Below, in pieces: positions 10,398-20,143 of a stretch of DNA of 64,000 nucleotides; positions within the stretch are counted from its first letter, which is position 1, and each line of letters opens with the position of its first letter. The notes beneath the pieces were generated by a model. It worked only from the letters and a program-made list of their open reading frames with translations. It had not been told where the DNA came from and ran no database searches. Source of the stretch: Planctomycetota bacterium (GTDB lineage Bacteria > Planctomycetota > Planctomycetia > Pirellulales > UBA1268); contig QWOP01000031.1 in the NCBI GenBank assembly GCA_003669605.1, positions 1-64,000 on the forward strand, in the 5' to 3' direction. The translations under genes and the position numbers were made by a program.

Positions 10398-11132
10398 ATG
10401 GCCAGTTCCACGATGCGTTCCCGGCGGTCCTTCGCCGAATTCGAGTCGAACCAATCGAAGCGATCGAAGATTTCGCCGGCGCGCTGGATCGGCTTATTCG
10501 CGATCCTTGCTTTGCTCGGCCTCGGCGGCGCGTGGATGGCGGGCATGTTCAGCAAGCGTCCCGACGTCCGCATCGTCGAGATCCAGAAAATGGCCGGTGA
10601 GATGCAGGCCAAGTTCTCCGCCAACGGTGGCCCGCAGAACGAGGCCGAAGCCAAGGAACTGGTCTCTGCGATGGGACAGATGCGGGAGAAGATCCAGGCT
10701 CTTCCCGAGGAACTCCGTGGGCAAGCGATGCGTGGCGGCATGGGGCGGGGAATGATGGCTGCCCAGCAGAAGCAGATGAAGGATTACTTCGCGGCGCCGC
10801 CGGCCACTCGGCAGGCCCAACTCGACAAAGTGATCGACCGTGAGCAGATGATGATGAAAGCCTTTGCATCAGCCGCTGGCGGCCCCGGTGGCCCTCCTGG
10901 GGGTGGCGGCGGAGGTGGTGGTGGCCCTCCCGGCGGTGGCGGTGGTGGCGGCGGCCCTCCCGGCGGCGGTGGTGGTCCCGGCGGACCGGGGGGCAATCCA
11001 GAGGCCTTCCGCAAGCAGATGCTCGACAACACCAATCCCACTCAGCGGGCACAATTCACCGAATTCCGCCGGGCGATGGACGAGCGCCGCCAGCAGCGGG
11101 GCATGACCGGCGGCGGTGGCTGGGGGCGCTAG
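10398..11132 (+). CDS. Single-pass membrane protein with Gly/Pro-rich tract
   Basis: 244 residues. The ATG at 10398 has GAGAGG upstream. One transmembrane helix spans about 31-50, then a helical region rich in Met, Gln, Glu and Lys (about 55-155). A Gly/Pro low-complexity tract fills about 161-199, and a charged tail with Arg, Gln and Gly ends the protein. The Gly/Pro tract is encoded by a run of GGN and CCN triplets (10880-11000), so it is prone to slippage. It lies 62 nt after the DUF1559 gene, probably the same transcript. No domain is recognised. The stop TAG (11130-11132) is followed 2 nt later by the dispersed repeat. Confidence 0.75.
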   Translation: MASSTMRSRRSFAEFESNQSKRSKISPARWIGLFAILALLGLGGAWMAGMFSKRPDVRIVEIQKMAGEMQAKFSANGGPQNEAEAKELVSAMGQMREKIQALPEELRGQAMRGGMGRGMMAAQQKQMKDYFAAPPATRQAQLDKVIDREQMMMKAFASAAGGPGGPPGGGGGGGGGPPGGGGGGGGPPGGGGGPGGPGGNPEAFRKQMLDNTNPTQRAQFTEFRRAMDERRQQRGMTGGGGWGR

Positions 11133-11134
11133 TT

Positions 11135-11251
11135 GCCCGTGGAAAAAGTCATCCATGACCTTTTTCCACTTCGGATATCCCCGGTTTGCTCCAGTGCTAC
11201 GCACTCGCGGCCGCCTCGTGCGGCAAGGGCCGGCACTTTATCCACAGCTTG
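11135..11251 (-). repeat. Dispersed intergenic repeat, long form, copy A
   Basis: Inverted relative to copies B-D. It opens with the hairpin at 11139-11169 (GTGGAAAAAGTCA, loop TCCA, TGACCTTTTTCCAC) and continues through GATATCC, CGCACTCGCGGCCGCCTCG and GCCGGC. It ends in TTTATCCACAGC, which holds a perfect TTATCCACA (11238-11246). It starts 2 nt after the stop of the Gly/Pro-rich membrane protein gene. It aligns over its whole length with copies B and C when reverse-complemented. Confidence 0.9.
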
Positions 11252-11291
11252 CTAGCAACTCGCGGGGTCTCCTCCTTCGGCAGGGCGATGT

Positions 11292-11612
11292 ATGTCACAG
11301 TCCCTCGGCCTCCTCGAAGAGGCAATCCAGCTGGCCCGCGAACTCGGGTACCGTGTTCGCGAGGAACCGCTCGGCGACCTCCCCGGCGGGGCGTGTGATT
11401 TCGGCGGTCGTCGCCATATCCTCATCAACGCGGCCCACTCCGCCGCAGAACGGCTCGACACGCTCCTCTGTGTCCTCGCCGTCGATCCAGGTCTGGCCGA
11501 TCAGCCGCTGAGCCTGCTGCTGCGATCGCGGCTGGGGGGCGTGGGGAATCGGAGGCAGGGAGACCATGCCCCATCCCACGGGGCCTCCCCTCACACGCCA
11601 CAGTCGCGGTAG
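11292..11612 (+). CDS. Small conserved protein, unknown function
   Basis: 106 residues. The first 75 residues (LLEEAIQLARELGYRVREE, then GGACDFGGRRHILIN and AERLDTLLCVLA) form an alpha-beta pattern that I recall as a short conserved planctomycete family without a characterised member. The last 25 residues look unconserved and overlap the 3' end of nadD by 22 bp, so the tail may be a by-product of the convergent arrangement. No signal or membrane segment. High third-position GC supports coding. Confidence 0.6.
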   Translation: MSQSLGLLEEAIQLARELGYRVREEPLGDLPGGACDFGGRRHILINAAHSAAERLDTLLCVLAVDPGLADQPLSLLLRSRLGGVGNRRQGDHAPSHGASPHTPQSR

Positions 11613-12220
11613 AGACTGTGGGTGGCAATGTATCGCTCAACGGCAGCGGGCACTTGGTAGCGGATGCTTTTGCCTGCGCTGACCCTGGCACGGATGGCCG
11701 TGGAACGGATGCCAATCAACGGGCAGCGCACCCGCTCGGCGACGACCCGCGCGGCACGTTCCGGGCCCAGCAGTGCCGCCAGAGCCGGCTCGCAGACGAG
11801 CGACGCGATGTCATCGATCCCCTCCCGCTCCACCGCCAGCAGCTGCGCCAACTCGAGAATCCGGGCCGGTTCACGCCACCCCGGCAGCCCGGCCAGCGCA
11901 TCGGGACCGAGGATCAGGGAGAGCGAATCCCCCGGCCTTGCAGCAGCCAGTGCGGCGAGCGTGTCGACCGTCCAACTCACTCCGCCCCGGTCCAGTTCCG
12001 ACGACAACACCGCCAGCGCAGGGTTGCCTCTGACGGCGAGTTCCAGCATCGCCAGACGGTGGCGTCCCTCGGCCAGTCGTCGTGCTTGCTTGTGGGGCGG
12101 AACAGCCGCCGGTACCAACAGCACGCTGTCGAGTCCCGCCTGCTCACGGCAACACTCCGCCACCACAAGGTGGCCAAGGTGCACAGGATCGAAACTCCCG
12201 CCGTAGATTCCGCAGCGCAC
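11591..12220 (-). CDS. nadD: Nicotinate-nucleotide adenylyltransferase
   Basis: Transfers AMP from ATP to nicotinic acid mononucleotide to form deamido-NAD in NAD biosynthesis. The 209-residue protein starts MRCGIYGGSFDPVHLGHLVV, the nucleotidyltransferase alpha/beta phosphodiesterase signature with the catalytic H-x-G-H. The late I-x-S-T-x-I-R motif is present as IRSTAIRARVS. Length is normal. The gene is divergent from priA with a gap of 72 bp and convergent with the small protein gene on its 3' side. No operon partner is visible. Confidence 0.95.
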   Translation of the reverse strand: MRCGIYGGSFDPVHLGHLVVAECCREQAGLDSVLLVPAAVPPHKQARRLAEGRHRLAMLELAVRGNPALAVLSSELDRGGVSWTVDTLAALAAARPGDSLSLILGPDALAGLPGWREPARILELAQLLAVEREGIDDIASLVCEPALAALLGPERAARVVAERVRCPLIGIRSTAIRARVSAGKSIRYQVPAAVERYIATHSLYRDCGV

Positions 12221-12292
12221 GATGCCGGTGACTCCCTGCTTTCAAGGCGGGTGGTTGGCCGGGCCAGCCTCCCTGCGGTCTAATTCCTCACC

Positions 12293-14575
12293 ATGGAAGA
12301 CCAGCATACGGGCCAGCGGCAGTTGTTCGAGAGCCAGCCTGCCTGGATTGAGGACGACATCCGTCAAGGGACGGTTGCCACCGTTGTCCTGCCAGACGGC
12401 GTCGACAAGCCGTTGGATTATCTGGTGCCGGAACGCCTCGTGGCGGAGGTCGAGCCGGGGCGGAGGGTCATCGTCCCTCTCGGCCGGGCCAACCGGGAGC
12501 GGCTGGCTTACTGCGTCGCGGTCCGCCACAGCGATTTACCCGGCACGCCGCTGAAAGAAGTCGCTGGCGTGGAGGATCCCGCGCCCCTCCTCTCGCCACG
12601 GATGCTGGAACTGACCAAGTGGATGTCGCAGCGCTGGCTGGCACGCTGGGGGGAGGTGCTGGAGGCGGTCCTTCCTGCGGGGGTCAGGCTGTCGCGCGGC
12701 GTCCGTACCGACCCGCTCTTGATAGCCTCGGGGACTGCCCCCAAGCGACGCCTGACCGCTGCTCAGGGGGCCGTCCTCGAAGCGGCGGCCACCCCGGCGA
12801 CGGCCGCCGAGCTTGCCGCGCGTGCCCAATGCGGCCGCGCAGTCGTCAGCAGGTTAGTGACTCTCGGTCTGCTGGCCGATGCCGGGACGCGGCCGCGGGA
12901 ATCGCTCCGGGCTGCAGCGCGCGTCCCGGCCCCCCATCTCCGCCCGCAAGCCCTCTCGCTCGCGCAAAGCGCGGCACTCGAAGCCATCCTCCAACCGCTG
13001 CGGCAATCGCGGCACGAGACCGTGCTCCTCTTCGGCGTCACTGGGAGCGGGAAGACGGAGGTCTACCTGCAGGCAGTCGAGGAGACGCTCGCCCAGGGAC
13101 GGCAGGCGATCGTGCTGGTGCCGGAAATCAGCCTCACACCGCAGACCTGCGACCGGTTCCGCAGTCGGTTCGGCAGTGTGGCGGTTCTCCACAGCCATCT
13201 CACGCCGGCGGAGCGGCATGCGGAATGGCGGGAGATCGCATCCGGCCGAGTTGGTGTCGTGGTGGGCGCACGCAGCGCCATCTTCGCGCCCACGCCCCGC
13301 CTCGGTCTGATCGTCATCGACGAGGAACATGAGTCGTCGTTCAAGCAGGCCACCGCCCCGCGCTACCACGCCCGCGACGTCGCGGAGTGGATCGCCCGCT
13401 CCGCCGGCGTGCCTCTGGTGCTCGGCAGCGCCACTCCGTCGCTGGAGTCGTTTGCCCGCTGCCAGGCGGGAGAGTGGCGGATGTGCCGGCTCCCCGAGCG
13501 TGTCGGAGGCTCACAGTTGCCCGCGGTGATCACCGTTGATCTGCGCGATCCGAAGAGCCGCTCCCGCGGCGCGATCAGTCCCCGGCTGGCAGCTGGCATT
13601 CGCTGGGCGCTCGACTCCGGCGGGCAGGTGATGCTCCTCCTCAACCGCCGCGGCTTTGCCACCCACATCCAGTGCCGCGCCTGCGGCCACGCCGCCCGCT
13701 GCGGCCAGTGCGATCTCTCTCTCACTCTCCACCAACCAGGCAACCGCGGCATCTGCCACGGCTGTGGGCTGGTGAGCCGCTTGCCGCACGACTGCCCAGA
13801 CTGCAAGGCGCCGCAACTGGCCCAGCGTGGCACCGGCACACAGAAACTCGAAGAGCAGGTGCGCGGGCTCTTTCCCGCCGCCCGCGTGGCGCGGATGGAC
13901 ACCGACACGATGCGGGCCCGCGGCAGCCACGAACGGACGCTCGATGCCTTCCGAGCCCGTGAACTGGAGATCCTCGTCGGCACGCAGATGATCGCCAAAG
14001 GGCTCGATTTCCCGGCAGTGATGCTCGTGGGGGTGGTGAACGCCGACGCGGCCCTCCACCTGGCAGACTTCCGCGCAGCAGAGCGGACTTGCCAACTTGT
14101 CACGCAGGTTGCGGGGCGGAGCGGCCGCGGCTCGGCTGGCGGAAGAGTCGTCGTCCAGACGAGCACGCCGGAGCATCCGGCGATCCAGTCGGCGGGTCGA
14201 CACGACTACGAGTCATTTGTCCGCCACGAGTTGCCCCTCCGCCGGGCGCTCCTCTACCCACCCTTTGGAAGCATCGTTCGGATCGTCGTCCGGGCTGCTG
14301 TTGAGGACCGGGCGGCGGCGTGGGCCGGCACGCTCGTCGAGCGACTCCGCGAGGCAGCAAAGCGGGCCGGGCTTGGCAATAACGATGGCTTCCGCGTCCT
14401 CGGCCCCGCTCCGGCACCGGTGGCGCGCCTCCGCGACCGTTTCCGCTGGCATCTCCAAGTCCACGGCACCGATGGCACGCGACTGCGGGCGCTGGTGGTG
14501 GCTGCCACCGCCGGACTCAAGACCCCCGACGACGTCGCCTGGATCGTCGACGTCGATCCGGTGGAGATGCTTTAG
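12293..14575 (+). CDS. priA: Primosomal replication protein N' (PriA helicase)
   Basis: 3'-to-5' helicase that recognises stalled forks and starts PriA-dependent replication restart. The 760-residue protein has the N-terminal DNA-binding region, Walker A GVTGSGKT at about 248-255, and the DEEH box at about 343-346 with the following HESSFKQ motif. Zinc-binding cysteines follow as CRACGHAARCGQCD and CHGCG...CPDC, then helicase motifs including QMIAKGLDFP and QVAGRSGRG. Full length. Its stop TAG (14573-14575) overlaps the first base of dispersed repeat copy B, which separates it from the convergent dehydrogenase gene. Confidence 0.97.
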   Translation: MEDQHTGQRQLFESQPAWIEDDIRQGTVATVVLPDGVDKPLDYLVPERLVAEVEPGRRVIVPLGRANRERLAYCVAVRHSDLPGTPLKEVAGVEDPAPLLSPRMLELTKWMSQRWLARWGEVLEAVLPAGVRLSRGVRTDPLLIASGTAPKRRLTAAQGAVLEAAATPATAAELAARAQCGRAVVSRLVTLGLLADAGTRPRESLRAAARVPAPHLRPQALSLAQSAALEAILQPLRQSRHETVLLFGVTGSGKTEVYLQAVEETLAQGRQAIVLVPEISLTPQTCDRFRSRFGSVAVLHSHLTPAERHAEWREIASGRVGVVVGARSAIFAPTPRLGLIVIDEEHESSFKQATAPRYHARDVAEWIARSAGVPLVLGSATPSLESFARCQAGEWRMCRLPERVGGSQLPAVITVDLRDPKSRSRGAISPRLAAGIRWALDSGGQVMLLLNRRGFATHIQCRACGHAARCGQCDLSLTLHQPGNRGICHGCGLVSRLPHDCPDCKAPQLAQRGTGTQKLEEQVRGLFPAARVARMDTDTMRARGSHERTLDAFRARELEILVGTQMIAKGLDFPAVMLVGVVNADAALHLADFRAAERTCQLVTQVAGRSGRGSAGGRVVVQTSTPEHPAIQSAGRHDYESFVRHELPLRRALLYPPFGSIVRIVVRAAVEDRAAAWAGTLVERLREAAKRAGLGNNDGFRVLGPAPAPVARLRDRFRWHLQVHGTDGTRLRALVVAATAGLKTPDDVAWIVDVDPVEML

Positions 14576-14689
14576 CAGGCTGTGGATACCCTGCCGGCAC
14601 GTGCTGCACGAGGCGGTCGCGAGTGAGTAGCACAGGAGACCGGCGATATCCGAAGTGGAAAAGGTCAGGGATGACTTTTTCCACGGGCA
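14574..14689 (+). repeat. Dispersed intergenic repeat, long form, copy B
   Basis: Fills the gap between the convergent priA and glutamate dehydrogenase genes. It begins AGCAGGCTGTGGATACC at the priA stop, contains ACGAGGCGGTCGCGAGTG and GATATCCGAA, and ends in the hairpin GTGGAAAAGG...GACTTTTTCCAC (14655-14684) plus GGGCA. Its box is TGTGGATAC, one mismatch from the DnaA consensus in reverse. The hairpin end is 27 nt from the stop of the opposing gene. Confidence 0.9.
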
Positions 14690-14716
14690 GATCGTTGCTC
14701 GTGGTGCGGCGGCTGT

Positions 14717-15949
14717 TTACCCGATGCCACCGAGGACGGTCGCCCGGCCGACCCGGCCGACGCCCAGCATGTAGGCAGCCGTGCGAAGCGACACCTTCCG
14801 CTCCTGGGCCAGTTGCCAGACCTGCTCGAAGGCGCTGCCGAGGATCTGGTCGAGTTCCTGACGGACCCGGTTGATCCCCCACTGGTAGTGCTGTCGGTTC
14901 TGCACCCACTCAAACCAACTCGCCGTCACGCCACCGGCGTTGGCCAGGATATCGGGGAGCACCGTGATCCCCGCCGAGTCGAAGACCGCGTCGGCGTCGG
15001 GCGTCACCGGGGCGTTGGCCGCTTCGATGATCAGCGGCGCCTTGACGGCGGCTGCATTGGTGCCGGTGAGCACGCCACCAAGTGCCGCCGGGATAAGGAC
15101 GTCGCAGTCGACCGCCAGCAATTCCTCGTTGGTCATGCGATCGCCACCCGTGTAGCCCTCAAGCCGGCCGCTGTGGGCCTGGGCGAACTTGAGCATCTGG
15201 GGGACATCGAGGCCGTCCGGGCGGTGAAACGCTCCGTCGGCATCGCCGATCGCCACAAACCGACACTCGGCATCGTGGAGAAAGCGGGCGGTGAAGGTGC
15301 CGACATTGCCGAATCCCTGCAGCGCGATGCGGGTGCCGGGGGCCTGGCGGCCGCGGCGGGAGAGGATTTTGAGCGTCAGCGCGCCGACACCGCGGCCGGT
15401 CGCCTCCTCCCGGCCGGGGATACCGTGATACTCGACCGGCTTGCCGGTCACGCAAGCCGGCGAGAAGCCGTGGTACTTCCCGTACTGGTTCATGATCCAA
15501 GCCATCATCTCGGCGGTCGTTCCCATGTCGGGGGCGGGGATGTCAACGTCGGGGCCAAAAAGGTCGTGGATCGAGTCGACGAACCGTCGCGTGATCCGCT
15601 CCAGTTCCCGCGTCGAGCGCTTGGTCGGGTCGAGGGCGATTCCCCCTTTGGCGCCGCCATAGGGGATGTTGACCACCGCGGTTTTCCAGGTCATCAGCGC
15701 CGCCAGCCCGCGGACCTCGTCGAGATCGACCTGCGGGTGGTAGCGGAGCCCCCCCTTCATCGGGCCACGGGCATTGTTGTGCTGCACCCGGTAGCCGATG
15801 AAGGTCGCCATCTCACCGGTGTCGAGCTCCACCGGGATCTGCACCTGCACCTCGCGGCGGGCAGTGAGGAGGAGACGGCGCATGGCGTCAGACAGGTCGA
15901 GTTCGTTGGCAGCGCGGTCAAAGTAGATCCGAGTGGCATCGGCAGACAT
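14717..15949 (-). CDS. gdhA: Glu/Leu/Phe/Val-type amino acid dehydrogenase, probably glutamate dehydrogenase
   Basis: Oxidative deamination of glutamate, or reductive amination of 2-oxoglutarate, linking carbon and nitrogen metabolism. The 410-residue protein starts at 15949 ([10 protein letters not shown]). The substrate-binding KGGLRYHP and the catalytic-lysine segment IPYGGAKGG are present, then DIPAPDMGT, and the NAD(P)-binding GFGNVGTF. Length and motif order match bacterial hexameric GDH. Cofactor preference cannot be read with confidence. It lies near no other nitrogen gene and is convergent with priA. Confidence 0.92.
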   Translation of the reverse strand: MSADATRIYFDRAANELDLSDAMRRLLLTARREVQVQIPVELDTGEMATFIGYRVQHNNARGPMKGGLRYHPQVDLDEVRGLAALMTWKTAVVNIPYGGAKGGIALDPTKRSTRELERITRRFVDSIHDLFGPDVDIPAPDMGTTAEMMAWIMNQYGKYHGFSPACVTGKPVEYHGIPGREEATGRGVGALTLKILSRRGRQAPGTRIALQGFGNVGTFTARFLHDAECRFVAIGDADGAFHRPDGLDVPQMLKFAQAHSGRLEGYTGGDRMTNEELLAVDCDVLIPAALGGVLTGTNAAAVKAPLIIEAANAPVTPDADAVFDSAGITVLPDILANAGGVTASWFEWVQNRQHYQWGINRVRQELDQILGSAFEQVWQLAQERKVSLRTAAYMLGVGRVGRATVLGGIG

Positions 15950-16095
15950 GCATGGGTCTCCAGTGTGGCGGGGCGTCCGCAGCGGCGATCTTATTCTGAG
16001 GACGTTTCCCCCCCACAAGATTTCTCGCTCCGGCTGGGGTGCAGGTGCCGAATGGGTCGGCAGCGGATACTCTTTTCCTCTACCACCCAGGCGAC

Positions 16096-19095
16096 ATGAG
16101 GACTCCGCCGATGCCCGCTCCCACCCCCGACGAGTTCTGGACGCTCCTCGCGGAGGCGAATCTCACCGACCGCGGGGGATTGGACAAACTGCGACGAGAG
16201 TTCGAAGGACTGCCATTTCCCCCCGGCGCCAGCGCCGCGACAGCCACGGAACTCATCGCCCGCTGGCTGGTGAAGCGGACCGTGATCACGGAATGGCAGG
16301 CCCGGCGATTGGTGCGTGGAGAGAAGGGGCCGTTCTTCCTCGGTGATTACCGGCTCCTCGACCGTTTCGAAACCGGCCGGGGAGGGAGCGTCTTCCGCGC
16401 CCGCCACGAGCCCAGCGGCCGTCTCGTCGGCGTGACAGCGCTCAACAACAAGTGGTGCCAGCAGGCCGAGGTGTGGTCCGACATCCTCAAGCGGACCAAG
16501 GTCGCCAAGCAGGCCTCCAATCCGGTGCTGACGCGAACGAACAGTCTGGAGAAGTCGGGATCGCAGCGCTTCATTCTCAGCGAGGACACCGTCGGCCTGC
16601 CGCTGGCGGAAGAACTGGCCAGCCGCGGACCGCTGCCGGTCACGGAAGCCGGGAGCATCGTGCTGGCAGTGGCCTGCGCCGTAGCCGAACTCCACCGCCT
16701 CGGAGTGGTGCATGGCGGGGTCTCGCTCGACACTGTCCGCCGTGAATCTCCGCCAGCGGCGGCAAAGGACCAGTCCGGACCGATCCGCCTGCTGCAGTTC
16801 CCGCTGGTCACCGATCCACACCTGGTGCCGCTCCGCTTCCAGTGCGACGCCCCCGACGCGGTCGCCAGGCTGGGGACGCGGGCCTCGTTCGTGCCGCCAG
16901 AGTGGCTCTCGGCCGGACGCACCTGCGACACCACCGGCGATGTGTACGCGATCGGCTGCCTCTTCCACGCACTCCTCACCGGTGCCCCACCGTGCTGGCA
17001 GGGGGATCCGCAGAAAACGCTCGCCCATGTCGCCTCCGGCAACGGCCCGGCGAAGCTGGGGCTGCCGCGCGTGCCTGCGGAAGTGGCCACGCTCGTGTCG
17101 TACCTCACCGCGCGCGATCCCGCCGAGCGCTATCCCACCGCCGCCGAGGCCGCCTTGGCCATCGCCGCCTGCCTCGGCATCGAGCCGGAATTGGCGGGAC
17201 TGCCTGAACAGCAACCGATGCTGACGCCAGGCTCTGGTCCCGGCGAAGCATCTGGTTCGATAGCTTGCGAAAGCGCACTCGGCGGCCTGCCGCGGATCGA
17301 TTCTTCCAGCCCCCCATCAGCCTCAAGCGGGTCGACAACCAGCCGTCGGGGGGCCGTCAGCGCTGCAAGGCCAGCCTGGCTGTGGCCGGCGGTAGCCGGC
17401 CTGGGGCTCCTGACAACGGCGATCGGCGGCGGCGTGCTGGTGCTCAGCAACACGGCAGGGAAGGGGGGAGGCACCGTTCCGGTCACCGCGACCTCCGGCA
17501 GCAGTCTTCCCGGCGGCGGCGCCCCAGAGCCTGCCCCCCCTGGCGCTGCTCCTCCAGCCAATGGATCGCCGGCAGACACTCGGCAGAGGACAGGGGCGGG
17601 GGTCCCGGCAACTGCGGTAGTCGTCGATCGAATCGTCGACACCGACTCCCCCGATATCCCGTTTCAGCCTCCGCAACCCCCTGGCCCGCCACCGGAATTG
17701 CACTACCTGCCCCCCGGATCGCAACTGGTGCTCCTGGCACGCCCCGCCGCCGCTCTGGCCACTGCGGAAGGAAAACTATTCGCTCGTTCGCTGGGGCCGC
17801 GGGCCGCGGCCGCTCTGGAGGCGGCAGCGCAGTTGGCAGGCTGTCCGCCAGAAGAGATCGCGGAGATCCAGTCGGGCTGGCAGGCCGGCGGACCGGACGA
17901 AGTGATCGGAGGGACGCTGATTCGCGGCGTCGAGAGGTTGATCGTGGCTACCGATCGGACGGCCCGCCAACGGGCCTGGGGGCCCACCGAGGAGGTCGAT
18001 TGCGAAGGGGAGATTATCCACCGCTTGGCCACCGTTGCCCTCTGGCTCCCCACCGACGCCGATGACAAGGCCCTCTTTGTCGGCCCGGAGGAACTCGTCC
18101 GCCAGACGATCATCGCCCATCGCCAAGCAGGTGGCGCCGGCAGCGCTGCCGGCGTCGAGGCCAGCCTCCCACGCGATCTGGAGATGCTCGTGGGAATGCT
18201 CGACAGCACCCGGCACATCACCCTCCTCGGTTCACCGAACTATCTCCTCTACGACGGCCGGCCGGTGTTGGCAGGACCGCTTGCCAAACTCGTCGAGCCG
18301 CTCAGCTGGTTTCTTGGCGACTCGCTGCGGGCCGCAGCCCTCTCGATGCACTTCGAGCAAAACTGCTACCTGGAGCTCGACGCCATCGCCCCGGCCGACA
18401 CTCCGCCGAAGCAGTTGGCCCAGAAACTCTCCGCCAACGTCGCGGCCCTCGCCGAAGCGGCGGAGGACTATTGCAATGCACTCGATCCCCACCCCTACGG
18501 CCGCAAACTGGTGATGCGGCTGCCGCGGATGCTCGGTGTGGTGGCTGACCACATCCACGCGGGCACCGAGGGGCGGGGGGTCGTGGTCAACGCCTGGCTC
18601 CCGGAGCACGCCGCCCACAATCTGGCTTTGGCAACGGAACTGGCACTCGAACAGACCCCGCGGGCCGCAAGCGAACAGGTCGCCACCACCGGATCGTCTG
18701 CCAAAGGGGGTCCAAAGCCGCCCAGCGGAGCACTCGACAGGCTCGCCCAGCCGATCTCGCTGGTGTTCGGGAAGGACACCCTCGAGAAGTCGATCCAAAT
18801 GATCTCCGACGAGATCGGGGTGGAGATGGAGATCATCGGCCCCGATCTGCAACTCGAAGGGATCACCAAAAACCAGTCGTTTGGTCTCGACCAGAAAAAC
18901 AAACCCGCCGTGGAGATCCTCCGCGCGATCCTCGCCAAGGCGAATCCCGATGGAAAACTCGTCTACGTCGTCCGCACCACCGATGGGGCGGAGAAGATCG
19001 AGATCACCACGCGGGCGGCGGTCGAGAAACGGGGCGACACCATCGCCCCCGGCCAGAACCCACCGGCCCCGCCGGACGAATCGGCTGAAAAATAA
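16096..19095 (+). CDS. Pseudokinase-transmembrane protein with C-terminal secretin-STN-like domain
   Basis: 999 residues from the ATG at 16096. Residues about 80-360 have the Ser/Thr protein kinase fold ([20 protein letters not shown] glycine-loop region, [19 protein letters not shown] late-helix motif). All three catalytic residues are lost: the VAIK lysine is Ala in VTAL (about 113-116), HRD is HGG (about 206-208) and DFG is QFP (about 234-236). A transmembrane helix lies at about 428-451, followed by a Pro-rich linker and a 300-residue region of unknown fold. The end (about 886-970) reads like a secretin/TonB short N-terminal domain. It is a scaffold, not an enzyme, by inference. It lies 20 nt upstream of the DAHP synthase gene. 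Confidence 0.8.
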   Translation: MRTPPMPAPTPDEFWTLLAEANLTDRGGLDKLRREFEGLPFPPGASAATATELIARWLVKRTVITEWQARRLVRGEKGPFFLGDYRLLDRFETGRGGSVFRARHEPSGRLVGVTALNNKWCQQAEVWSDILKRTKVAKQASNPVLTRTNSLEKSGSQRFILSEDTVGLPLAEELASRGPLPVTEAGSIVLAVACAVAELHRLGVVHGGVSLDTVRRESPPAAAKDQSGPIRLLQFPLVTDPHLVPLRFQCDAPDAVARLGTRASFVPPEWLSAGRTCDTTGDVYAIGCLFHALLTGAPPCWQGDPQKTLAHVASGNGPAKLGLPRVPAEVATLVSYLTARDPAERYPTAAEAALAIAACLGIEPELAGLPEQQPMLTPGSGPGEASGSIACESALGGLPRIDSSSPPSASSGSTTSRRGAVSAARPAWLWPAVAGLGLLTTAIGGGVLVLSNTAGKGGGTVPVTATSGSSLPGGGAPEPAPPGAAPPANGSPADTRQRTGAGVPATAVVVDRIVDTDSPDIPFQPPQPPGPPPELHYLPPGSQLVLLARPAAALATAEGKLFARSLGPRAAAALEAAAQLAGCPPEEIAEIQSGWQAGGPDEVIGGTLIRGVERLIVATDRTARQRAWGPTEEVDCEGEIIHRLATVALWLPTDADDKALFVGPEELVRQTIIAHRQAGGAGSAAGVEASLPRDLEMLVGMLDSTRHITLLGSPNYLLYDGRPVLAGPLAKLVEPLSWFLGDSLRAAALSMHFEQNCYLELDAIAPADTPPKQLAQKLSANVAALAEAAEDYCNALDPHPYGRKLVMRLPRMLGVVADHIHAGTEGRGVVVNAWLPEHAAHNLALATELALEQTPRAASEQVATTGSSAKGGPKPPSGALDRLAQPISLVFGKDTLEKSIQMISDEIGVEMEIIGPDLQLEGITKNQSFGLDQKNKPAVEILRAILAKANPDGKLVYVVRTTDGAEKIEITTRAAVEKRGDTIAPGQNPPAPPDESAEK

Positions 19096-19115
19096 CACGA
19101 ACATAGGGAGAGACG

Positions 19116-20132
19116 ATGATTATTGTCATGCAGGCCAACGCCACGCGGGAGGATCTCGACCGCGTCGTCGCCAAGGTGGAGGAGAGGCGGCTGAAGCCGC
19201 ACGTGATTGTGGGGACGGAGCGGACCGTGGTGGCGGTCATCGGAGACGAGCGTGGCGCTGCCGGAACCGGCTTCGAGACGCTCTCCGGCGTGGCCTCCGT
19301 GATGCCGATCCTCGCTCCCTACAAAGTGGCCAGCCGCGAGGTTTGCTCAGAGCCGACAGTGGTTACTGCCGGACCGCTGGTGATCGGCGGCGGGCACGTC
19401 GGCGTCATCGCCGGCCCTTGTTCGGTGGAAAACCGCGACCAGATCATCGCCACCGCCAAGGCCGTCAAGGCGGCAGGGGCCACCGGCCTCCGCGGAGGCG
19501 CCTTCAAACCGCGCACCAGCCCTTACAGCTTCCAGGGGCTCAAGGAAACCGGCCTCGAACTCCTCGCTGAGGCCCGCGCGGAGACGGGGCTGGCGGTGGT
19601 CACCGAGGTGGTGGCATCAGAGGACGTTGCGTTGGTGGCCCGGTATGCCGATGTGCTGCAGATCGGCGCCCGCAACATGCAAAACTACCGCCTCCTCGAG
19701 GCGGTGGGCCGGACAGACGTGGCGGTGCTGCTGAAGCGCGGACCGGCGGCGACGGTCGAGGAGTTGCTCCTCGCCGCCGAATATATTCTCGACGGTGGCA
19801 ACCGCCGTGTCATCCTCTGCGAACGGGGCATCCGCACCTTCGAGGCCCACACCCGCTTCACGCTCCCCCTGGCGACGATCCCCTGGCTGCATGCCCGCAC
19901 CCACCTGCCGGTGGTCGTCGACCCCAGCCATGGCACTGGCCATGCCAACCTCGTCAGCAGCATGGCGGCTGCGAGTGTGGCGGCGGGGGCCGACGGCCTG
20001 ATCATCGAAGTCCATCCCGACCCCCAACGGGCCGCCAGCGACGGCGGACAGACGCTCGATTTCGAAGCCTTCGGAAAATTGATGGCGGTCTGCCGCCGCG
20101 TTGCCGGGGCAGTCGAGAGGACGCTGGGCTGA
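19116..20132 (+). CDS. aroF: 3-deoxy-7-phosphoheptulonate (DAHP) synthase, type I beta
   Basis: First enzyme of the shikimate pathway: condenses phosphoenolpyruvate with erythrose 4-phosphate. The 338-residue protein has an N-terminal ferredoxin-like regulatory domain ([18 protein letters not shown]) of about 70 residues. The TIM-barrel core follows with [48 protein letters not shown] and VDPSHGTGH. The order is that of the KDO8P-synthase-like beta type, which the N-terminal domain makes feedback-sensitive in known cases. The start at 19116 has GGGAGA upstream. It is tightly downstream of the pseudokinase gene, without obvious functional link. Confidence 0.96.
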   Translation: MIIVMQANATREDLDRVVAKVEERRLKPHVIVGTERTVVAVIGDERGAAGTGFETLSGVASVMPILAPYKVASREVCSEPTVVTAGPLVIGGGHVGVIAGPCSVENRDQIIATAKAVKAAGATGLRGGAFKPRTSPYSFQGLKETGLELLAEARAETGLAVVTEVVASEDVALVARYADVLQIGARNMQNYRLLEAVGRTDVAVLLKRGPAATVEELLLAAEYILDGGNRRVILCERGIRTFEAHTRFTLPLATIPWLHARTHLPVVVDPSHGTGHANLVSSMAAASVAAGADGLIIEVHPDPQRAASDGGQTLDFEAFGKLMAVCRRVAGAVERTLG

Positions 20133-20143
20133 AGGGGGAAGCG

